From: Dehalococcoidia bacterium | GTDB lineage: Bacteria > Chloroflexota > Dehalococcoidia > SZUA-161 | DNA: 20,161 nucleotides | Direction of reading: 5' to 3' | Assembly (NCBI GenBank): GCA_014859215.1 | Contig: JACUUS010000020.1 | Coordinates: forward strand, 1 to 20,161 | Shown: in pieces, positions 6,149 through 13,559 of the stretch | Layout: each line of letters starts with the position of its first letter | Numbering within the stretch: position 1 is the stretch's first letter | The notes under the pieces: generated by a model | The model's database searches: none | What the model saw: only the letters and a program-made list of their open reading frames with translations | What the model was told of the DNA's origin: nothing | Translations under genes and position numbers: made by a program

Positions 6149-6754
6149 ATGCGCGCTATGGACTGGTTAGAATCTTTTGTTTTCACCTTTGTTCCCCTTT
6201 TCATAGTTATCGATGCCCTGGGGAACCTGGCCTTCGTGCTTACGCTCAGCGAAGGCTTGACTCCACATAACAAACGCCAGCTGGTCAACCTGTCCATAGC
6301 CACGGCAGTCGCACTCGGGGTCGCCTTCCTTTTCCTGGGCAGGTTCATCCTCAACGTCCTCGGAATATCGGTCGGCGCATTCGCGATAGCCGGTGGCAGC
6401 GTCCTGCTTGTACTCTCCATTTACTACATGGTCACGGGACGCATGGTCGAGGCGGATACGAAGGAAATGGTGGCGGTCGTCCCCATAGGCACACCCTTGC
6501 TCATGGGCCCCGCGACAATTACCACCCTCCTGCTTCTCGCGACCCAGTTCCCAATCTACATCGTCCTGATCTCCCTCATACTCAACCTGATAATCGCGTG
6601 GGTGATCTTCAGGTTCGGCACCTACATTGCGGCGATCCTGGGGCGCGGCGGGCTGACAGCCGTTTCCAAGGTCTTCAGCCTGCTGCTGGCCGCCATTGCG
6701 GTATCGATGATAATCAGCGGGCTTCAAATGCTGGGGATGGACATCGGGCAGTAG
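6149..6754 (+). CDS. MarC/NAAT family membrane protein
   Basis: Inner-membrane protein of the MarC (NAAT) family, 201 aa from ATG 6149. Six hydrophobic segments are visible, the usual number. The opening MDWLESFVFTFVPLFIVIDA and the following GN are typical of the family. IPLGTPLLMGPATI-like sequence (PIGTPLLMGPATITT) in the middle is the most conserved MarC segment. Despite the historical name, a role in multiple antibiotic resistance has not held up, and the substrate is not known. Possible starts are TTG 6131, ATG 6149 and ATG 6158. The promoter position rules against the first. It follows the cyclotransferase by 68 bp but has its own promoter. Stop TAG. The 94 bp to the next gene (convergent) hold no clear terminator. 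Confidence 0.88.
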   Translation: MRAMDWLESFVFTFVPLFIVIDALGNLAFVLTLSEGLTPHNKRQLVNLSIATAVALGVAFLFLGRFILNVLGISVGAFAIAGGSVLLVLSIYYMVTGRMVEADTKEMVAVVPIGTPLLMGPATITTLLLLATQFPIYIVLISLILNLIIAWVIFRFGTYIAAILGRGGLTAVSKVFSLLLAAIAVSMIISGLQMLGMDIGQ

Positions 6755-6848
6755 GGTTTATCCCCTTATACAGTGCCTGACCGCTAAGGGCGATCCTCAG
6801 TCAATGCACGCGAACACGGCGACGAAAGCTGTTACGGAGCCGGACGCC

Positions 6849-8144
6849 TCAACAAGCCCGAACCCGCACCGGTCTCAGGAGCGAGGCTGAAACGCCCGCC
6901 GCCGCGGCAACAGCGGCGCCGGCAAAAAACGCGAGCTGGTAACTTCCCGTAACGTCAAAGACATAGCCTGTCACTATGGGGCCCATCGCTCCACCGATCG
7001 TCAGGCAGAACGTAATCGCGCCCATAATCCCCCCGTGGGCGCGCAGACCGAAAAGCTCGGCTACCGCCGGTGACATTAAAGCCACCAGTCCTCCATAGGC
7101 AAGACCAAAGATTGCAGCGAATACATATACCGCCCATGTTTGCCCTGCGACCGCCAGCAAGATAAGACCGAAGGACAGCAAGCCAAGATCAAAGACTACC
7201 GGTATTTTGGTGCCAATCCGGTCGGCTATGCTGCCCACGATTATTCTGCTCAAAATACCGACCCCGCCGATAATAGTCATAATAGTGGCGGCGCTGCCCG
7301 GTGAAAGCCCCAGTCCTCTGGCATATATGACAACGTGCACCATGATGGACATCTGGCAGTACCCCAGGCCAGCGAAGGCGGTCCCAAGCAACCAGAACTG
7401 CCTTGTGCGGAAAGCCCTGGACAGTGAGAAATCACTGACAGGCGGCAACTTCGCTTCCCATTTGTTATCAGCCTTCTTTTTGCTATACGGTACGAGTCCC
7501 ATTTGAGTTGGGTCGCGCCGCAGAAACCGGGCTGCCACTACAACAGATGCCAGCACCAGTCCCCCGATGATAAGGTAAGAAAGTCGCCAGCCATAGCTGA
7601 CGATAAGCCAGGCAGCCAGCGGAGGCATAACCATGGTGCCTACCGCCACACCCGCCACCACGATGCCGGTCATCAGCCCTCTTCTCTGCTCAAACCACCG
7701 GGCCACCGTAGACAGCAGCGGAACGAAAGTCCCGCTTATGCCTATCGATATCAGCAGGCCATAGAAGAGATACAGGTGCCATACTGCGCTTGTCTGCGAC
7801 ATCATGATGTAACCGGCCCCCAGGAAGAGCCCGCAAACGGTCATGACCACACGGGGGCCGAACCTGTCATTGAGTCTTCCGGTAACTATGTACAGGGCGC
7901 CATGCAGAATCATGTACATCGAGAAGGCCCCTGAAGTCACAGCCCTGGTCCAGCCGAATTCCTCCTGCAGCGGTTCGAAAAAAACTCCGAAGGTATAAAT
8001 TGCCCCGTTCGTTATCAACATGACGAAGAAAGAGGCTCCCACTATTGCATAGCCATAGAAGAACCTCTGTTTGCTCAGTGAAGATGTACTCTCCACGATC
8101 CGGGGTCTACCCCTTTCTGTGCCAGACAGCAGGACTTCGCACAA
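6849..8144 (-). CDS. MFS transporter, oxalate/formate antiporter-like
   Basis: Major facilitator superfamily transporter, up to 431 aa, with about twelve hydrophobic segments split by a basic cytoplasmic loop (about 210-240). Family features include GRLNDRFGPR between helices 2 and 3, the repeat of this motif as GSIADRIGTK in the second half, and SYGWRLSYLIIG after helix 5. The opening FFYGYAIVGASFFVMLIT and the phrase YTFGVFFEPLQEEFGWTR resemble the oxalate:formate antiporter/monocarboxylate group, so an organic anion is a reasonable but unproven substrate. The TTG at 8144 lies 5 nt after a strong hairpin and lacks a ribosome binding site. The true start may be GTG 8096 (415 aa). It follows cysteine synthase by about 90 bp on the same strand. 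Confidence 0.82.
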   Translation of the reverse strand: MCEVLLSGTERGRPRIVESTSSLSKQRFFYGYAIVGASFFVMLITNGAIYTFGVFFEPLQEEFGWTRAVTSGAFSMYMILHGALYIVTGRLNDRFGPRVVMTVCGLFLGAGYIMMSQTSAVWHLYLFYGLLISIGISGTFVPLLSTVARWFEQRRGLMTGIVVAGVAVGTMVMPPLAAWLIVSYGWRLSYLIIGGLVLASVVVAARFLRRDPTQMGLVPYSKKKADNKWEAKLPPVSDFSLSRAFRTRQFWLLGTAFAGLGYCQMSIMVHVVIYARGLGLSPGSAATIMTIIGGVGILSRIIVGSIADRIGTKIPVVFDLGLLSFGLILLAVAGQTWAVYVFAAIFGLAYGGLVALMSPAVAELFGLRAHGGIMGAITFCLTIGGAMGPIVTGYVFDVTGSYQLAFFAGAAVAAAAGVSASLLRPVRVRAC

Positions 8145-8149
8145 ACCTA

Positions 8150-8171
8150 AGGCGACCCACCGGGGTCGCCT
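8150..8171 (-). terminator. Strong hairpin after cysteine synthase
   Basis: AGGCGACCC and GGGTCGCCT form a perfect 9-bp stem with a 4-nt loop. On the minus strand it is followed by TTAGGTTTGT, which is only weakly T-rich. It lies 65 nt after the cysteine synthase stop and just before the MFS reading frame. It could terminate, attenuate or stabilise the upstream message. Confidence 0.45.
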
Positions 8172-8235
8172 CTAACTACTCGGCTGCACCTGCTCGGACG
8201 GTCTTGCCTACCCGAAGGCCAACCGGAAAGGCGAA

Positions 8236-9126
8236 TCAGTACTTGAAGAGGTCCATGCTCAGGTAACGTTCTCCGCGGTCAGGCAGCACTGTAACTACCT
8301 TGCCGAAATTCCGTGCTACCTTCAGCGCGATTGCCATGTTCGCTCCGGAGCTTATCCCTACCAGGAGTCCGTGCTTCCTGCACAGCCACCTGGCCATGTT
8401 GATTGCTTCCTCGCTGTCTATTGTGATTGCCTGGTCGACTTTGGTCATATCTATTAGCTTCGGGATGAAACCGTCGCCGATTCCCTGTATCTTGTGTTCC
8501 TTGATCCTGATATCACTTCCGCCGAACATAACCGCGGCTTCCTCGGGTTCAACCGCGATCACCTTTAGATTCGGATTGACTTCTCCCATCACTCTGGAGA
8601 TTCCCATCAAGGTCCCGCCGGTACCGACACCGGCTACAACCGCATCAACCGGGCCGATCTCCTCCAGGATTTCTCGTCCTGTCTTCTCCTGGGCCTTGAC
8701 ATTATTAAGATTGCTGAACTGCCTGGCCAGGAAAGTATTGGGGCCGGCCCCGATCTCTTCCGCCTTCTCGATGGCCTCTTTCAAGCTGCCGCTTTTTGAC
8801 GTGAGAACCATTTCGGCGCCGGATGCCCTCATCATCTGCTTTCGCTCTTCGCTCATGTTTTCAGGCATTACGACGATCATCTTGTACCCTTTGGCGGCGG
8901 CAACCATGGAAAGCGATATTCCGGTGTTACCGCTGCTGGCCTCCACTATTGTGTAGCCCTCTTTCAGCCGACCCTCACGCTCGGCCGCTTCCACGATTGC
9001 GAGCGCCACCCGGTCTTTTATGCTTCCGCTCGGGTTGACGCTCTCCAGCTTCGCATATACGTTTTCTATTCTGACAAGCGGCGTGTTTCCAATGGCAGAT
9101 AGTACGTCATACCTGTCCTGCTTCAT
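8236..9126 (-). CDS. cysK: Cysteine synthase (O-acetylserine sulfhydrylase)
   Basis: Fold-type II PLP enzyme that makes L-cysteine from O-acetyl-L-serine and sulfide, 296 aa (slightly shorter than the usual 300-310). NPSGSIKDR (31-39) carries the PLP Schiff-base Lys37, SSGNTG (64-69) is the substrate loop, GVGTGGT is the phosphate-binding loop and GISSGAN lies near the C-terminus. Unlike the TrpB-like protein in this window, all catalytic residues are present. The start ATG follows a GAGGTGGGG stretch at good spacing. CysM and cystathionine beta-synthase-like paralogues share these motifs, so the exact donor could differ. It lies 35 bp downstream of the broken M23 gene. Confidence 0.88.
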   Translation of the reverse strand: MKQDRYDVLSAIGNTPLVRIENVYAKLESVNPSGSIKDRVALAIVEAAEREGRLKEGYTIVEASSGNTGISLSMVAAAKGYKMIVVMPENMSEERKQMMRASGAEMVLTSKSGSLKEAIEKAEEIGAGPNTFLARQFSNLNNVKAQEKTGREILEEIGPVDAVVAGVGTGGTLMGISRVMGEVNPNLKVIAVEPEEAAVMFGGSDIRIKEHKIQGIGDGFIPKLIDMTKVDQAITIDSEEAINMARWLCRKHGLLVGISSGANMAIALKVARNFGKVVTVLPDRGERYLSMDLFKY

Positions 9127-9161
9127 GACCCCACCTCACTTCCTTTCCACCGGATTCAAGC

Positions 9162-9758
9162 TTAATCGAAGGGCAACTCCGGAGTTGTCGGGTTCCAGCG
9201 CTTTCCCGCAACATGAATAAGAGGGTCGACCAGAACAAAGTCCTTGTTCTTACCAACCCCAGCCCAGCTGGGCGTCCGAATGCTTTCCGGCACCCAGAGC
9301 ATGCTGATATGCAGATGGTATGGGAGTCCGGCTCTTGCTTTACTCCTTATGGTAGCAAATATCTCACCCTCACTCAAGCTGTCCCCCTGTCCAATCGCCG
9401 TTACGGGGCTCGTGTGCCCGTAAACGGTGTAAAGACAAGCTCCATCGCGAAGGAACTGGTCATGCCTGAGCCACACCGACCTGCCGAGGAAATCATCCTC
9501 AATCCCCGCTACACGGCCGGGGTACATGGCCGGAACCTTTGAGTCCTCAGCAATCACGCAGAGCTTTCGCTATTTATCGGTGTAAAGGCACAGATCCAGT
9601 CCTTCATGAGCTGTTCTGCGCCTCCCACCCTGTCCCCACCATTTTTCTGCGGCTGCGAAGGTCATCTCCGCGCAGAAGGACCATTCAAAGAAGTCCTCCA
9701 TACCGTTACAGGAAATGAAGTGGTCGGTGAAACTCGAGCGGGGGGGAAGCTCACTCAT
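9162..9758 (-). pseudogene. M23-type metallopeptidase gene interrupted by TAG
   Basis: One continuous frame of 198 codons runs from ATG 9758 to TAA 9162 and is broken only by an in-frame TAG at 9570-9572 (codon 63). Upstream of the stop is the metal-binding HxxxD, HEGLD (51-55). Downstream are YGH (112-114), GQGDSLSEGE and the HxH pair in YHLHIS (147-152). Together these make up an LAS/M23-type zinc peptidase (lysostaphin/DD-endopeptidase-like) domain, with ligands on both sides of the stop. No signal peptide is visible. TAG is the normal stop of several neighbouring genes (SagB, both nitroreductase-fold genes, LOG, MarC, SDR), so general recoding is unlikely. A GTG at 9557 could restart a 131-aa fragment that lacks the first ligands. 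A nonsense mutation is most likely; readthrough or a sequence error is possible. Confidence 0.75.
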
Positions 9759-9769
9759 GGAAAATCTTT

Positions 9770-10024
9770 TCAGGTAAGCCAGCCTGCCCAATATTCCAGG
9801 CCGAGTATCAGCGCAGCCAGGCTCAAGGTAGCCAGGGTAACGGGGGCGCCCACCTTGAGAAAGTCCATGAAACCTATCTTTACACCTTCTCTCGACGCTC
9901 CCTCCACCACAATGATATTCGCACTCGCTCCGATGATAGTCAAGTTTCCGCCAAGGGTGGTCCCGGCAGCCAGAGCTATCCATAGGATATCACCTGAAGC
10001 GTTGCCCAGTACCGGTAAGCACAT
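9770..10024 (-). pseudogene. C-terminal remnant of an ArsB/SLC13-type permease
   Basis: An 84-aa frame matches only the last part of an ArsB/NhaD/SLC13-like ion permease: ALAAGTTLGGNLTIIGASAN is the conserved segment before the final helices, then GFMDFLKVGAPVTLATLSLA and a last hydrophobic helix. The family is normally 400 or more residues. An in-frame TGA lies only a few codons before the ATG at 10024, and no N-terminal part is found in the 100 bp up to the SDR gene. It is therefore a remnant after deletion or recombination. Its stop is 11 nt from the start of the broken M23 gene, which suggests the two once formed an operon. Confidence 0.7.
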
Positions 10025-10089
10025 AAGTCAGGACCACTCTTACCTTCAAGAGCGGCCCAGACCATTCTACATCGAACGGGCAGTGCTAG

Positions 10090-10108
10090 AAAAGGGGCGA
10101 AGCAGCCC
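10090..10108 (-). terminator. Candidate intrinsic terminator of the SDR gene
   Basis: On the minus strand GGGC-TGCTTC-GCCC is followed by C and TTTT, about 20 nt after the SDR stop. The stem is only 4 bp, so strength is doubtful. The rest of the gap 10025-10126 shows nothing recognisable. Confidence 0.35.
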
Positions 10109-10126
10109 AGATCCGGCGGGAGCGGC

Positions 10127-10948
10127 CTACCCACCTCCGCGGAGAAGGCCCGCCTGGTCGAGCGGACGGAACGGGTCGGCCACCTGGCCGTGATAGTGCC
10201 GGGCGTGGACGATGGTAAAGGCGAACCCGGCGGCGCAGTCCTCTGACGGCATCAGCCCTTCATAGCCCGGGTTAACGCCCTGGTTTGTAAACTCTTCATA
10301 GGTCATGCCATAAGCGTCCGCCAGCTTCCGGAATGCCTCGCTGCCGCCCGGCGTGTCGACCATGCCCGGGGCGAAGCAGAAGGAAGATACGCCGGCATCC
10401 TCCCCGAGCTCAGCGGCAAGGGAAAGCGCCAGGGACCGCAAGGCCCTCTTTGAGGCAAAATACGGGGCATAATAGGGCATTCCCTCCGCCGAGGTCACCG
10501 TGACGATAGTCCCTTCCCGCCTGTCCAGCATTTCCGGAAGGAAATTCCTTATGCCCAGGACAGCCCCTTGGACGTTTACGGCGAAGGTCCTCTCCCAGGC
10601 CTCCTGAGGAAGATCGCAGATATTGCCGAAGAACATTACAATCGCGTTATTGACCAGGATATCGACCCGGCCGTAAGCGCCGAGGGACTCCCCTTTGAGT
10701 CTCTCCATATCTTTCTCACTCGATACATCAGTCGGGACAAAGATGGCGCTCCCGCCCTCGTCACGTATTTGCCGCTCGCTAAGGGACCCCGAATCGCTTA
10801 TTTCGGCTATTACCACTCCTGCTCCCAGCCAGGCCAGGGCCCTTGCCAGGTCTTTTCCTATGCCTCGCCCCGCCCCTGTGACTATCGCCCCCTTCCCGGA
10901 TAGGGCACCCCTGCCTAATCCCATCGCACCCATCTTGGTGAACAGCAT
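10127..10948 (-). CDS. SDR-family oxidoreductase
   Basis: Classical short-chain dehydrogenase/reductase, 273 aa, NAD(P)-dependent. TGAGRGIG (24-31) is the cofactor-binding glycine motif. NNA (100-102) is followed by Ile instead of the usual Gly. The catalytic Ser153 and the YFASK motif (Tyr163, Lys167) are present, and Asn125 completes the tetrad. The C-terminal ~40 residues extend past the core and may cover the active site. The start ATG follows GAGGAGG with 5 nt spacing. The gene lies 38 bp downstream of the two-TM membrane protein gene and is probably co-transcribed with it. The substrate cannot be inferred. Stop TAG. Confidence 0.87.
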   Translation of the reverse strand: MLFTKMGAMGLGRGALSGKGAIVTGAGRGIGKDLARALAWLGAGVVIAEISDSGSLSERQIRDEGGSAIFVPTDVSSEKDMERLKGESLGAYGRVDILVNNAIVMFFGNICDLPQEAWERTFAVNVQGAVLGIRNFLPEMLDRREGTIVTVTSAEGMPYYAPYFASKRALRSLALSLAAELGEDAGVSSFCFAPGMVDTPGGSEAFRKLADAYGMTYEEFTNQGVNPGYEGLMPSEDCAAGFAFTIVHARHYHGQVADPFRPLDQAGLLRGGG

Positions 10949-10986
10949 CTCAACCTCCTCACATCAGCCTCCCCGGTGAAAGCTGG

Positions 10987-11664
10987 TCACGCAGCCCTGC
11001 CTGGCTCCCTCCTGATGCCGAAGTAGATCATGACTCCGCCTCCCGCCAGGACCAGCACACCTCCCGCTACGAGAGCGACCCCTATCCAGAACAGGACCCG
11101 AGGAATACGCACGCCCGCACTGACGTCGACATCGAGCCCGGCTGAAGCATCACTGTTCATTACTACAAGTATGAAACGGCCGTCTTCCGGGTCCCATTCC
11201 AGTCTCTGCGCGCCCGCACCATCCGCGTAAGAAATCCAGAAATTCTGCATTCCGGGTTCGTCCGGAGTTACGTTGCCGTGGACATTGCGGTAACTAATTC
11301 TCGTGGGGAAGAGGCTTAACCGGGTTATCTCGTCGCGGTTCACCCCGGACAAGTATGCTCTGACATCGGCGTCTTCACCGATTCCAATGAAGATTTCCTT
11401 CCCCGCCTGGTTGTTCTCAGCTTCGATCTTGACCGTTCCCAGACCGGTCCACCTGATATCAGGGTCAATTTCTATGTCAAAAGTACGGGTTGTGACAGCA
11501 CGCGATTCGCGTACCACTTCTACATCCGGTGTGCTGAGAAAACCCTCCTCGTCCGTGTAATTGCGGTCCATCCAGATTACGAAACCACCCGCGAGAAAGA
11601 GTCCCGTGGCCAATATGACAACCAGAATCCCGAAAACAAGCAGCAATACCTTCCCTGTACTCAA
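10987..11664 (-). CDS. Two-TM membrane protein, unknown function
   Basis: 225-aa protein that I cannot place in a named family. A hydrophobic helix at about 6-29 is followed by roughly 155 residues of soluble, beta-rich sequence with no cysteine (TPDVEV..., TRTFDIEIDPD, TVKIEAENNQAG, RFILVVMNSD). A second helix at about 190-217 ends in a basic tail GIRREPGRAA. The layout suggests an extracytoplasmic domain held between two helices, with both ends inside. The start is TTG with AGGAGG 6 nt upstream, a good site. It follows the CDF transporter gene by 97 bp and precedes the SDR gene. Confidence 0.75.
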   Translation of the reverse strand: MSTGKVLLLVFGILVVILATGLFLAGGFVIWMDRNYTDEEGFLSTPDVEVVRESRAVTTRTFDIEIDPDIRWTGLGTVKIEAENNQAGKEIFIGIGEDADVRAYLSGVNRDEITRLSLFPTRISYRNVHGNVTPDEPGMQNFWISYADGAGAQRLEWDPEDGRFILVVMNSDASAGLDVDVSAGVRIPRVLFWIGVALVAGGVLVLAGGGVMIYFGIRREPGRAA

Positions 11665-11720
11665 TCAACACCTCCTGGCCGCGCTTCCGGCTTGTTGATT
11701 TTGCTCACCCCGCTTCACGA

Positions 11721-11737
11721 CCCGAGTAAGTATCGGG
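11721..11737. promoter_or_regulatory. Inverted repeat in the gap after the CDF gene
   Basis: CCCGA and TCGGG arms flank 7 nt between the CDF stop (11762) and the start of the two-TM protein gene (11664). There is no T-run on the minus strand. It could be a weak terminator or a binding site. Confidence 0.22.
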
Positions 11738-11761
11738 CTTGCGTATGAACGAATTCGATAA

Positions 11762-12700
11762 TCAGCTATGCTGACTCCCCTCCTGGTCGCGGTCTTCTCC
11801 CATCTTCAGGGAGCAGAATAAGTCGTGTGGATCGCACCGCTGGCACTCTATCTGCACCGTGGAATGCCCGACCCCGAATTGCCGCGCGACGACCTCCCGA
11901 ATATCGCGCTGTATTTCGGCGGCCTCGCTCAACGGGAGGTCGTCAATAAGTACGTGCGAGCTCATTGCGTGAAGCTCCGGCGAGATACTCCACACATGAA
12001 CATCATGCACATCCCTCACCCCCGGTATCCCCTTGATCGCACTCACCATAGCTTCCACATTCACATGTCTCGGTGGAGCCTCCAGAATCACCCTGAACCC
12101 CTCCCTGAGTATGGTCCAGGCGGCATAGGAGATGATAACACCTATGGCCATCGCAATGACGGGGTCCACAAGTAGTACGCCGGTAAATGCTATGATCACG
12201 CCTCCCGCAATGACTCCTATCGAGGCAAGGGCATCGCCGAGAGCATGCCAGAATGCGCTCCGAACATTTAGATTGGTGCGCTGTTCCCTCCGCAACCAGG
12301 AAGCGACAAAGACGTTCACGCTTAGCCCAAGTATGCCGACCCCTATCATGAGGGAACTGTCCACGTCGGGAGGAGACAGGAACCGGCTGTATGCCTCGTA
12401 GAATATTATCCCGGCAATCGCAAAGATACTGATCGCATTTACGATTGCGACAATGACCCCGACCCGGTGATAGCCGAATGTCATCCTTGCGTTGGATGGA
12501 CGCTCAGCCTGCCTGACTCCGTACCAGCTCAACGTAAGAGCAATGATGTCTGTGAAGACATGACCGGCGTCGCTAAGGAGAGCAAGGCTGTTAGCCAGCA
12601 AGCCTCCCGTGACCTCGATGGCCAGGATAAATACAGAGAGAATTATCCCGATCTTGAGCTTGGTTCCAACCTGTATCCCGCCGTGATGGTGTCCAACCAA
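11762..12700 (-). CDS. Cation diffusion facilitator (Zn/Cd-type exporter)
   Basis: CDF-family metal/proton antiporter, 312 aa, most like the CzcD/ZitB group that exports Zn2+ and similar ions. Six hydrophobic segments are present. The transport-site pairs are visible as SDAGHVFTD (43-51, His47/Asp51) in helix 2 and HALGD (152-156) in helix 5, and the His/Asp arrangement favours zinc or cadmium. The C-terminal cytoplasmic domain includes VRDVHDVHVWSISP and ends in a Cys/His cluster (ECQRCDPHDLFC) that may bind metal. The N-terminus is MVGHHHGG. The start is TTG, supported by GGAGG 6 nt upstream. It diverges from the GerW-like gene. Confidence 0.9.
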   Translation of the reverse strand: MVGHHHGGIQVGTKLKIGIILSVFILAIEVTGGLLANSLALLSDAGHVFTDIIALTLSWYGVRQAERPSNARMTFGYHRVGVIVAIVNAISIFAIAGIIFYEAYSRFLSPPDVDSSLMIGVGILGLSVNVFVASWLRREQRTNLNVRSAFWHALGDALASIGVIAGGVIIAFTGVLLVDPVIAMAIGVIISYAAWTILREGFRVILEAPPRHVNVEAMVSAIKGIPGVRDVHDVHVWSISPELHAMSSHVLIDDLPLSEAAEIQRDIREVVARQFGVGHSTVQIECQRCDPHDLFCSLKMGEDRDQEGSQHS

Positions 12701-12749
12701 AGCCGCCCTCCATTACATCGTCCCTTGCCGTGGGCGGGGTCCATCTATC

Positions 12750-12779
12750 ATGGTAGGGCAGAATAACCGCCCGAATCAA
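12750..12779 (-). promoter_or_regulatory. Predicted promoter of the CDF gene
   Basis: -35 TTGATT (12774-12779), an 18-nt spacer and -10 TACCAT (12750-12755) on the minus strand. The leader to TTG 12700 would be about 43 nt. Confidence 0.38.
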
Positions 12780-12812
12780 GTGACCCTTTGCTTCGCACAG
12801 ATATGCAAATAG

Positions 12813-12831
12813 ATCACGCATCAAATGTGAT
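12813..12831. promoter_or_regulatory. Inverted repeat between the CDF and GerW-like genes
   Basis: ATCAC and GTGAT arms with a 9-nt spacer lie in the 220-bp divergent gap, upstream of both proposed promoters. It is a candidate site for a regulator of either gene. Five-base arms can arise by chance. Confidence 0.25.
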
Positions 12832-12860
12832 AAGTTTTTAATGTTCCGCGAATTTACTTT

Positions 12861-12866
12861 TATGAT
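12861..12866 (+). promoter_or_regulatory. -10 box of the GerW-like gene
   Basis: TATGAT (5 of 6 matches) lies in a T-rich stretch 55 nt before the ATG. A poor -35 (TTAATG, 12838-12843) would give a 17-nt spacer. An AGGAGG ribosome binding site at 12910-12915 decides the start at 12921. Confidence 0.33.
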
Positions 12867-12920
12867 TTTTTTAGCGGCTGCGGATATCATTCTCTCAGAA
12901 ATCTACCGCAGGAGGATGTA

Positions 12921-13292
12921 ATGGATACATGTGAAGAGCTGATCAAGAGCGCCCTCGGTGAAATTGAAAGGGTGCTGAGCACCAAGACCGTGGTCGGAGA
13001 GCCGATGCCTGTCGATGGTAATACCATTATTCCTCTCATTTCAATCGGTTTCGGCTTCGGGGCCGGCAGCAGTGGCACAAAGAAGGAAAAAGGGGAAGAG
13101 GGCGGATCAGGGGCCGGAGGGGGAGGAGGCATCAGGCCCGTCGCCATCATAATCGTGAACAAGGACGGCGTCCGCATTGAGGGTGTTCGGGGCGGGACCT
13201 CGTCCATGCTCGAGAGAGCCGGAGAGTCTATCGGCAGAATCCTTGAACGGCGCTGGGAAAAGAAAGAGGGAAAGGGTACTACCGGACTTTGA
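12921..13292 (+). CDS. GerW/YtfJ-family protein
   Basis: Small cytoplasmic protein of the GerW (YtfJ) family, 123 aa. The family is named for a Bacillus spore germination protein but is widespread in non-spore-formers. Visible features are the N-terminal helix (CEELIKSALGEIERVLS), VVGEPMPVDGNTIIPLISIGFGFGAG (about 24-49), a Gly/Glu/Lys-rich low-complexity stretch (50-70) and PVAIIIVNKDGVRI (73-86). Length and order are typical. It has a strong ribosome binding site and overlaps the next, convergent gene by 14 bp at the 3' ends. No sporulation gene lies nearby, so a spore role is not implied. Confidence 0.85.
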   Translation: MDTCEELIKSALGEIERVLSTKTVVGEPMPVDGNTIIPLISIGFGFGAGSSGTKKEKGEEGGSGAGGGGGIRPVAIIIVNKDGVRIEGVRGGTSSMLERAGESIGRILERRWEKKEGKGTTGL

Positions 13293-13494
13293 TGAAGAGT
13301 TGCTCGGCGGTTACCTGAGAGCAGACCTGAGAATGTGCCCGGTAAAGATGGTGGTACCTTCCGTCTGCTTCTTTCTCCCTCCGCTGACGGTACCCCCCGA
13401 GTGCCAGCAGAGCAAGAGCCACGGCTGCAAGCACTACGGACAGCGCGGGCACGCCCTTGCGGCGGATTGTGGTGAAGACGGTTTGCCGGTTCAT
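13279..13494 (-). CDS. Small single-TM protein, unknown function
   Basis: 71-aa predicted protein with a basic N-terminus (NRQTVFTTIRRKG), one hydrophobic helix at about 15-34, and a charged C-terminal half (YRQRREKEADGRYHHLYRAH). No family recognised. The ATG has AGGAGG with 4 nt spacing, which is the main support for coding. It follows the ABC permease stop by 65 bp on the same strand and could be the last gene of that operon. Its 3' end overlaps the GerW-like gene by 14 bp. Confidence 0.5.
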   Translation of the reverse strand: MNRQTVFTTIRRKGVPALSVVLAAVALALLALGGYRQRREKEADGRYHHLYRAHSQVCSQVTAEQLFIKVR

Positions 13495-13559
13495 TGCGCC
13501 TCCTTAGTGTATCGTCGCGACGGGCCTCAATCCTCCGCAAGGCATGCAGCCGCTTTCTC

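Noticed and set aside
6755..6848. A terminator between the MarC and MFS genes
   Set aside because: No stem longer than 4 bp and no T-run could be found on either strand.
9570..9572. TAG as a pyrrolysine or reassigned codon
   Set aside because: At least six nearby genes end in TAG with sensible C-termini, and no pyl genes are in the window. A nonsense mutation is simpler, though readthrough is kept open as a check.
9570..9983. A 137-aa gene in the frame before the TAG
   Set aside because: The first 75 codons are an off-frame reading of the permease remnant. Only the part from ATG 9758 carries M23 features.
12591..12890. Minus-strand frame upstream of the CDF start
   Set aside because: Its end is an off-frame reading of the CDF gene, and the rest covers the divergent promoter region.
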